Assembly (NCBI GenBank): GCA_944472135.2
Contig: OX235270.1
Coordinates: 44,950,352 to 45,014,351, forward strand
Reading direction: 5' to 3'
From: Trichobilharzia regenti
Taxonomy: Eukaryota; Platyhelminthes; Trematoda; Strigeidida; Schistosomatidae
Length of the DNA stretch: 64,000 nucleotides
Part shown: positions 55,531 through 64,000 of the stretch, one piece after another
Numbering within the stretch: the stretch's first letter is position 1
Layout of the letters: each line of letters begins with the position of its first letter
Notes under the pieces: generated by a model
What the model was told of the DNA's origin: nothing
The model's database searches: none
The model's input: only the letters and a program-made list of their open reading frames with translations
Position numbers and translations under genes: made by a program

Positions 55531-58500
55531 AATAATACGTATTTAATGTTGGTCTCTGATACAAGACACATCACACTGCCACAGAAAGTACAAATGTCAG
55601 CTTGAAAATAATTACTGGTAGGTGTCAGCAAATACTTTTTGATAATACTTTTGAGTTTCCACAATACCATGGTGTTGTGACTCACCTGTGAGATTTTTCA
55701 AAACATCTTTTGTAGTAATACAGAGACATTTAACTATGGGACCTGTTCGTGTGAAAGTTTAACCATCCTTAGACATGCGAAAGTACAGACAGGAATGTCT
55801 TACTTCATCCTCTTGTTAAGGGAATTAAATGTCTTATTGTACTTTATCTACTCCGTTCACTTTACTTGATTTAACTGCCTAGTAACTTTGATATGAATTC
55901 TTTACAGTTAACTAATGAATTAAAATCAAGATTTGCTTATCCTTATGTTGTCAGGAGGTTGTGAAACGTCAGTAGTTAAGTCAGAAGTACCTTTGGAAAT
56001 TTTATCTCCCCCCATCAGTTTTCCAATATATCTTTACTAATAATGGCTAAGACAGCCTTCTTACAGAAGTTCACTGCTGTTTTATTTATGTATGACTGAT
56101 TACTAATCTGATTTTATTACTTCACTAATGGTCTCTTAGGTGTTATAGCCTCTTCTGCGATGGTATACGGATAGCTGAAATCCTTCAGTTAATCTTTATC
56201 TGTTATATCAGTTTTCATTATGAGCTCGTAGAGAAATGAAGTTAAGATATCTGAGTGTAGCGTACTGTACAAAATTTACTTCTAATGGTCTCTTCCAACA
56301 CGCAATCTATCAATAGTGCATAATACACTTGGTTCCCAATGACAATTTTGATCGAAAAAGGATACAATTTACCATTTGAAATGGTATGATTTCCAATCAC
56401 ATAATGCTTAAACCATAGCGATTATAACAACTATGGTATGCGATGGTATGTTCTTCATCTTCCCATGAACTAATCAATACAATATTCCACTGGGGACTAT
56501 TAAAAATATTGTCTTACTTAAATAAAAACTTATCCAAAGGGAAAATTATTTCAAAGCTATCCAGCATTTTATCTAAACAACCTCCCAAAATGAAACGCAC
56601 AATAAATTTATGGTAATCTTATGGAAAAACACCAACTGACAGGTACCCATCGAGCACAAAACAGGAATGAAAGTATCGAATAGAATTAACAAAGTTTGGC
56701 GATCTATCAACCAAGACTTCCTCTAATGACGTTACTTAAGAATACAATTAAAATACAGTAAGTCGAAAATCTTGCACTGAAAACTCTTCTGCAAACAAAC
56801 ACGTAAATTATACTTAATTCAGTTAATGAAAACAGTGATGAGGTTGAAAATGATAGATTTACCTCTGGAATTAAAAGCCCAGAGGACGAAGTAATATTCT
56901 GAATACCGACAATCTGATCTTCAAATACTTATCCTTATTTAAATAATCAATTGAAAGGGGAATTCGAACGTCTTTAACTCTCTAGACGCCAACGTAACTG
57001 CCTAAAATTCTACTAAAAACCAGAAAGTGAATAGTTTTTGCAGATGTTATAGTTGAATAGCTGCTTGAAGCAATTTTTACTTGACAAACTTTTGAATACT
57101 TTTGTTCAATTTTCTATTGTCTGAACTGTGAGCAAAAATCAATAAACCAAACTCGGGTTGGTTTCACTTGTCAAATGAATTTTCACCATGTTACATTATG
57201 ACTTAGTCTTCTAAATATTCTTGGCTGTCATTGAAATAATCTAAATTGCAGACTAATTTAACTACAATGGATATCGAATTTTCATTTCTCACTGTAGTGG
57301 TCGAGAACGTTTTCATATATATGAGGAGTAGAGAAAACTGTTTCATTCGAGAAATTTTATTTTCCATAATTTGTGTTTGGTTGTGGAGAGTGTTAAGAGA
57401 AAATGTCGGCGACGTTCAAAAATATGGTCATCGTCATGCTTCTCGAAATGCCAAGGCTTTTTCCCTGCAACCTTTTCTTATACACTTATATCAACAGTTT
57501 TCAGTATTTCGAAATAACTGAAAAGATTAGTAGCACGGGTGAATGATTTTGATTTACTTGTGTTCGTTGTTGTTTATACAATCAAAGCTTCGCGATTAAA
57601 TTAACTAGCTCAGAGAACACACAGTTAAATCACAAAGTTTTCAGCACTGTCATCAATGCAGTTCTTCAATCAAGATGTAATTGCAGTGAGCCAATTGTTC
57701 ACGGAGTAATTTTTAAGCACAACAAAAAAAATACATTCTTGATAAAATTTACCTTGAGGAACGAAGACAGTTACACATATCGGTAACAAAGGCGGGGGAG
57801 CGTAAATCCTACAACAAAATCACATGTTAGAAGCAACATATCAGAAAAATACTTTCTAAACTGACTTCATGTACTGAAATGGTTAGCAGAAATAATTAGA
57901 TTTATAGCAGCTCTTACCGTTACTAAATGTAACCCCCGCCCCATTTAAGTATTCTAAATCAGGTGATAGTCTCTTTAAATCTATCCTAATTACATTAATT
58001 CAATTTCGTTCTGCTTTTGTCATCTTAATGACCCGAATACTTTTTTTACTGACTTCGTCCACGATTTACATTAGCTAAAGAAATAATCTGATTAGCTCCC
58101 TCAAAATATATAGTGCTAATATGTCACGTGTTTTAGTTGGTATTCGTTCGCTTGTTAAGTTGTCTGAATCTATAGAGGCGACAAATTTACTAAAGTCTCA
58201 CAATTTATTACATAGTAAAGTCTTTGAGGTACTTGTTGAATGTTTTTCAGACTAAATGACACTGTGACTTCAGTAGAAAGTGGTGCGAAAGTTAACAGTC
58301 CTCCGGAAGAATACAAAAATGAAAACTTTTAAATGGTATGCACTAAATTGTCTGGATCAACAAGAATATTACTTGTTAACTATACACGTCATTTGCATTT
58401 GTTGAAATAGTGAAAATAATCAGACAGGATTTCCGATTTTTTTAACTTCAATAGAAATGAGATTCTCTGTGTAATTATATTTTTAATTACCTACTTTTGA

Positions 58501-59205
58501 AATGGGTATGCGATTATGCTTTAAACATAGTTGTAATTTACAACGACAAAAAAAACAATAATGTATTAGGCAATGGTAAAATTGTTGACAGAGTGACACA
58601 AAACTACCACTCACTCACCATGACTCTATAGCGCTTTCTATACAACACGCTAACAATAATACAAAGTGAACTAAAGAAAATGAAGACCTTAAAGTAGCAA
58701 AACAGGGTTTCTTATTTTATGATACACTCTCCAGTTGTAAAGCACTTTGTGTGTGAATGAATACCACTGTAGTCTGTTCGAATTCTCGTAAATGTATCCT
58801 ATTGATATTAGTCAAAGGAGTGAATCCTACATGTAGGTCAAGAAAGAAACATAGTAATGACTTGTGATTAAACCTAATGGTACTTTGGTTTCTTGTCTGA
58901 GTGTTATTTAAAATAGATTTCGCAATGTTGTCTTACCACATGAATCAGCACGTTGAACTTTAATTTGAAAACTTATATATATATTAGAGTCAAGCTTGAT
59001 GAGATCTAATTGAAAACAATATTGTTCGTTTAATCATACTGTTTTCCATTATTCGCATTAACACAATAAGCACGTTACGTTGTGTTTCAATTGCCTACTA
59101 AACTTACTACCTCTACACCTCTTTGCGGTTTGTATATTTCATGAACTGTTTTATAAGGTAAGTAACCAATTATATTTTCTGTCACAATTCACATTATTAT
59201 TAATA
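55531..59205. other. AT-rich stretch, nothing recognised
   Basis: Longest frame is 57246-57521 (91 codons, forward), with no recognised motif. Confidence 0.45.
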
Positions 59206-59209
59206 AAAA

Positions 59210-59210
59210 T

Positions 59211-59250
<40 letters not shown>
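59210..59250. repeat. (TA)n microsatellite, target of R6
   Basis: About 20 TA repeats; a shorter (TA)n also follows R6 at 59840-59852, consistent with target duplication. The open frame across it (IYIYIYIY) is an artefact of the repeat. Confidence 0.9.
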
Positions 59251-59254
<4 letters not shown>

Positions 59255-59840
59255 TCAACCTGACTGAAACCAATCTGGAAACGAATATTCGTCACTCAGC
59301 CAGAATCAACAACAAAATTCAGTCGGATTTTCAATACAAACGTCAAGTCAGTCAGTTCTTCTATACGGACCAGAAACTTGACGGGTGGGTCACAAACAAT
59401 ATTTCCAACAGCCTGTTGCAGACCAGACCTTTATCAACCAACAACTGTCTTCGCTGGATCTATACTGAAGATCAGATGACCGGGTCGGAAAGAATCGCCA
59501 ACAAGAAACTATGGCTGGGAACAAACAAAACAAGAACCAATCGCCAGTCAACAGCAAATATGCAGGAGAAAGTGGAGATGGATTGGACACTCGCTGAGGA
59601 GGCCGGTCTGTGACATCGCGCGTCAGGCCATTGTTTGAATGGAACCCGAAAGGGAAGCGGCGGCGAGTGGGACGTCAGTGCAAGGGTGACGACATGGAGG
59701 AGATCGTGTGAAGAGGAGTTGAAAGAGTATGGACTAACATGAATTCAGGTGAAAAGTACAGCAGAAGGAAGACAGAAGCAAGTGGAGGCGTAAAGTTGAA
59801 GCCCTATATTCCACTAGAAACTCAAGGGAACAATAATAAT
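59251..59840 (+). pseudogene. R6: short RTE-type LINE 3' fragment
   Basis: Same family as R3/R4, truncated at a different 5' point. Begins at the FINLTETNLETNIRHSA-like block. Contains NNISNSLLQ and RKWRWIGHSLRRP (about 59565; conserved C-terminal block) in another frame. Ends in gaagccctatattccactag and aataataat. The fragment switches frame before the conserved block, so it is dead. Confidence 0.85.
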
Positions 59841-59858
59841 TATATATATATATGATTT

Positions 59859-60679
59859 TACAACTTGAGAAGCATCAAATGAAGGACTTCAGGTGAACAT
59901 AGAGAAAAGAGAGGTAATGAAGATTCCTGGCCAACACCAACAACAACAGACAATATTCAGCATAAATGGGAGGAAACTGAAAGAAAGAACCCACCGAACT
60001 GGGAAGCATAGTTTCAACTACAGGCGAATAGAACTGACGAGGATATCAAAGCCAGGAACACCGGGAAAGCAAGACAAGTTTTCATTACTCACAAGTCTGT
60101 GTGGAGGTCAACAGCACTCATCATCAAAAATAAGATCCGGATTTTCAACTCCAATGAGAAGTGAGTCAGTCAGTGCTACTATACGATTGGATCAGAGACT
60201 TGGCCAGCGCGTCATAAACAGCATCTCAAACAAACTACAGACCTTCATCAACAGCAGTTGTCTTCGCTCAACACCACTCAAGATCAGATGGCCGGCCGGC
60301 CAGAAAAGATCAGCAATAGGGTGGGATCTCTGGCAGTTAGCGAACCAACCCAGCAGGAACCGATTGTGAAACAAATAGACAGGAAGAAATGGAGTTGGAT
60401 TGGCTGGTCATACTCTGAGGAAAGCATCAAGTGAGTGAAATCACTAGACAAGCCATTGCTCGAGTGGAACCCGAAAGGGAAGGGGGTGGCGAGTTGGTCG
60501 TCAGTGCATGGGTGGGGTGACTTGGAGGAGGTTATGTGAAGAGGAGATGGAAGCATGTGGGCAGACTTCGAGCGGGTTGAAAAAGTTGGCAGAAACCTGA
60601 AGGCAATGGAGATGCGCAGCTGAAGCCCTATGTTCCTCTAGGAATGAAAGGATATAATAATAATAATACAACTTGAGAA
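59859..60679 (+). mobile_element. R7: RTE-type LINE fragment with 13-bp TSD inside a PLE terminus
   Basis: Bounded by tacaacttgagaa (59859-59871 and 60667-60679). Starts at the QVNIEKREVMKI-like block (aacatagagaaaagagaggt). INGRKLKERT and the RIELTRISK stretch follow. The C-terminal block is diverged, and the tail is gaagccctatgttcctctag then (TAA)n. Outside the right TSD the sequence taaattcgttggaaagatat then tcttctcagaatc looks like a PLE hammerhead terminus, into which R7 inserted. Confidence 0.8.
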
Positions 60680-60712
60680 TAAATTCGTTGGAAAGATATT
60701 CTTCTCAGAATC
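60668..60712 (+). ncRNA. Hammerhead-like PLE terminus interrupted by R7
   Basis: acttgagaataaattcgttg then gaaagatattcttctcagaa: GAAA box, stem III with TTC, stem I ctgag-like/ctcag. CTGANGA is degenerate (CTTGAGAA). Confidence 0.4.
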
Positions 60713-63700
60713 ACTTATTTTTGTTTTCCTGTCTGTCTCATAAGTCTAAGTAACCTAGTGTTTCCCTGGCACACTTCTCAGTACATAAGAATTATTATTA
60801 AATTACAGAAATACATGGAGAAGAATCATACAGCAACCAAGACCTGAGGAGCTTTGTTGATAATATAAGCGGAGACTAGAATGAATAAGGATCTAGAACA
60901 TTTTGTCTCTAGATGTAACTACTAAACGCAAGATATTCATCAGTTCAATAACTGAATCCTAATAGTCAGTTGCATAGCGAAAATTGGCTGTCAGATGTGC
61001 TTAAGTAATCGAAGTAGAAAACCTGCCGCGGTGGCAGATGAATCATTGGTCTCTCACAAGCACTTTTTGACTACTATTTAGTCTATGAAACAAGATAGTG
61101 AAATTCTATGGTTATTATCTACTACCATTCATGGATGGTGACGGACACACAAATGTCTCAGTTCTGTAATTTTTCTGGCAAACATCCTCCCTCAGTCATT
61201 CTCCGCGTGACTATATGTTGCGTTAAAATGTATCTGTCGCAAAGTAATTGGAATTCTGTGCAGCTGGCTTTGATATAAAAGAAATTAGTTGCACTACATA
61301 TTCTAAGATGTAATCATGCCATTCAATCTATCAAATTTAAGGTAACTGTTCTCTTGACAATGCGGCACTAGAACTTAATCATTATGTTCAACATACATGT
61401 TACTCTATTATACCGAAGTTCCTAAGGAAACTATGCAATATTTACAAACAGTCATAACTAGTAATATTAACCGGAACCAATTAAACCTCTTACAAATATA
61501 TGCACATACCTACCTGCATACATACAGGTATCGTTTTCTGTCACATTGCTGATGCTGATGATGAATTAAAGATAAATAAATAATTTGGTATTAACTCAAA
61601 ACAATTAGCCTGATTTTTACTGATATACCCAAGCTCATACATGATCCCATTGGCGTATAATCGAATCTAGTTGTTATGATTTGTTATGCTAAATATGTTT
61701 ATTTATCTCGAAAAATGAATTAGGCAGATTATGCTAAGCATCGAATATAGGACACTACATCATTCACCCTACTATTTACTTCTGATGACGGTAACGGTGA
61801 AAAAGTTAGGGTAAAACACTGAAGTAGAAATAACTTTTACCGGGAAATGTTTACAGCAGTTATACAATATTACAGGCATGATGGCTATTTGACATCATGA
61901 CTTCTGATGACGGCAATTAATTAATAACCCAAACCTTAAACTTGGCCTAAGTTCGGTTACTTATGCAAATTAGTTATTCGATCCATGTATTATTTCTGAT
62001 ATAATGCCAACATTGTGATTTGCACAATAGCAGTCACTATGGTAGCGCTTAAAATCATTTAAAAACTGAGATTCTCGATGAACTTGAAATACGCAAAATG
62101 CAAACAGTTGCCTTAATTAGGTCAGATAGTCTTTTGAGTAAAAAGTTGATTAGATAGAATAAAATAACGTCCTTATATTTTGTTGGTTCTTGTCATTCCA
62201 TCCTGCTCCATGTGTCGTTTTTGCTTTCTTCAAGTTTATTAAGGGAAATAATTTTATAAGAAGTTTATGTCACAAACTGTCCTGAGAGTAAGGTAATACA
62301 CCTCAAAATCTAACCATACAGACATGCAAACCAGCATCCTGCAAGTATGAACATCATACAAGATTTAATAACCAGACTTATCATACTGAATATAAGTGTA
62401 GATGATCTGGAGAGAGATTAAATTTGTATGTGGAAGCTCTGTCCATTAAAGAATGGCCACTTCATTAAATTCCAACGGCCAGTTATCGGTATCTGTTACG
62501 TAATGGATGATTAGTACTAACAATGCAAATTTAGCTGACTACATGTTGCAGAACCAAACACCCATAGCGAAAGGTGAGTCTAAATTAATGCGAAAGCTGT
62601 AAATGATAAACTGAAAGGTGTACGTCTGCAGATGCATACCTCATTGACTTAAACAATTGCATGGACCTCTTGCAAACCGAACACTGATCATGTAATTGGG
62701 AAGCATAACAGCCCTTAAAAGAAGAATAGAAGCAGTGGCCATATATAGCCAGTAAAATTAATATGCACATTATCTAATATTTCCTTCTAAACAAAGTAAC
62801 ATACACAATAACATAAGATATACAAAAATAAAAAATCACCAAATATTTAACTTTCAAGACAGTACTCAAAGAGAACTATAACGACAATCTAAAAGAAAAA
62901 AAACCTTTCGAGCTGCTAAGCGCAAAATAGACAGAACTACTTTTAGGTAGTCTACCTGACTGAAACATTTCCACCCACCAAAATCATTCTGACAAAGCGA
63001 AACAGTTATTTATAAAATGTCCATAAGTATAAGAAGAAAGTTGAAGTTGATACAAGGATAACTCACAAGAGGGTGGCGATAAAAACAGTCGATCACAAGC
63101 TCGTTGATGAATAGTTAAAATTCATATGTTAGACATGGTGTGAGAGCTTGACAATTTAGAAATAAAAAAAATACTCCATGTCATTAATCATTGATTCCAT
63201 ATTTGATGACACGTTTCTCAGACCATTATGCATTTCTTGTCTTTAAGTTTGTCGTCCAACCACTTCAGTTAATCTGTTGTACATATGAACACGCAGATTA
63301 GCTGGCTAACACTGAATGTTTGCATAAGGAATGTAGGCATTCTATTCGTTCTGCATATTAAAATAAGATTTCTGATTTATTCAGATAAGGAAGTTGTTTC
63401 ATGATGAACATTTTTACGTAAAAATGATCAAATTCCTTCATTCACTTTTATGCCGTTCTTTGTCACTGACCTTATTTCAGCTGTCTAAGCAGGTCGTTAC
63501 TTTTGAGAAAATTTTCCACTAAATAACCACTTGAGACTTATTGATCGATTGAAACGCAACCCAAATTTAGCTTAGTCCACGCCATTATCACTGAATACCA
63601 AATTTCTATTTCGAAACTTCTCACTTGCTAACTGTACTCACATGACGAGTACTTACATCGTTCCCCGAATTAAGTAAATGACAATACTCTATGTTTAAAA

Positions 63701-63917
63701 TTCTGAAGAAAAACCGAGAAGAATTAAGGTTTTAAGAATAAAATTGATTGCAGCAAAAAGATGAAACTGCATGATGTCAATAACACTACTACTACTACTA
63801 CCATAGTATCCAATTTACCTTGGCCATTTGCTGTATGACTTAAAATTTCTTTTTCAGCCTATTCAAATAACTGACGTAAAAAAGCACAAAGTGATTGAAT
63901 ACTGGTCAGAAACTAAT
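60713..63917. other. AT-rich stretch, nothing recognised
   Basis: No open frame above 61 codons; a (CTA)n run near 63788. Confidence 0.5.
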
Positions 63918-64000
63918 GTAATGTGTCTAGTCCTATCTTCGGTGCAGACTGAATTCTATCAGTCAAGTTTGCAATGTGGCCACCATGCTAGGTGGCTCAC
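63918..64000 (-). mobile_element. S3 SINE fragment, cut by the window edge
   Basis: gtgtctagtcctatcttcgg to tgctaggtggctcac is the reverse complement, with few changes, of 54291-54367. Confidence 0.8.

Noticed and set aside
59080..59613. 177-codon forward open frame with a membrane-like IYIYIYIY stretch
   Set aside because: The hydrophobic part is the translated TA microsatellite and the rest is R6 out of its native frame.

Overview
The window looks like nuclear DNA of a blood fluke (Schistosoma or a close relative). It is AT-rich and full of retroelements with schistosome signatures: degenerate RTE-clade LINE copies of SR2 type, Penelope-like elements (PLEs) with reverse transcriptase (RT) plus GIY-YIG domains, a BEL/Pao-type LTR element, and an Smalpha-like tRNA-derived SINE carrying a hammerhead ribozyme. 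I recognise no complete host protein gene. Every long open frame belongs to a mobile element or is antisense to one.

Labels coined here: S1 and S1b are SINE-like repeats with a tRNA-like head, a hammerhead-like fold and a unit of about 395 bp. S2, S3 and S4 are other SINE-like repeats. R1-R7 are RTE-like LINE copies. P1-P5 are PLE copies.

Layout. 1-5 kb: an S1 copy cut by the window edge, R1 and R2. 5.6-6.7 kb: a MITE-like inverted-repeat unit and an S1 fold-back. 8.7-9.7 kb: a 0.6-kb GATA microsatellite and an S1 copy longer than one unit. 12-15.5 kb: PLE terminal hammerhead-like remnants and two S1b insertions, one a tandem unit-and-a-half with a 17-bp target-site duplication (TSD). 20.7-24.9 kb: P2, an Smalpha-like SINE and three S1 pieces. 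26.5-36 kb: a composite S2 insertion, R3, an apparently full-length P1 (805-codon open frame, inverted terminal repeats, 15-bp TSD), S2 and R4. 37.1-37.3 kb: a perfect 86-bp-arm palindrome with its own TSD. 38.1-41.7 kb: P3, split by a 747-bp S1 insertion whose unsplit counterpart lies 0.4 kb away, then the 5'-truncated P4. 42.4-48.8 kb: R5, split by a young LTR element (369-bp LTRs differing at one position) that has gag but no pol. 50.5-51.2 kb: P5. 53.5-55.5 kb: S4, S3 and a second LINE type. 59.2-60.7 kb: R6 and R7.

Most notable: (1) several S1/S1b insertions are longer than one unit, tandem and 5'-inverted, some with clear TSDs. This points to reverse transcription of multimeric hammerhead-type RNA. 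(2) The pol-less BEL/Pao element carries a second, unrecognised open frame ending in a hydrophobic segment. (3) Hammerhead-like folds at PLE ends recur in several states of decay. (4) SINEs share the 3' tail of the RTE LINEs. TSDs, palindromes and open frames were read directly by eye; family names rest on motif recognition without a database search.
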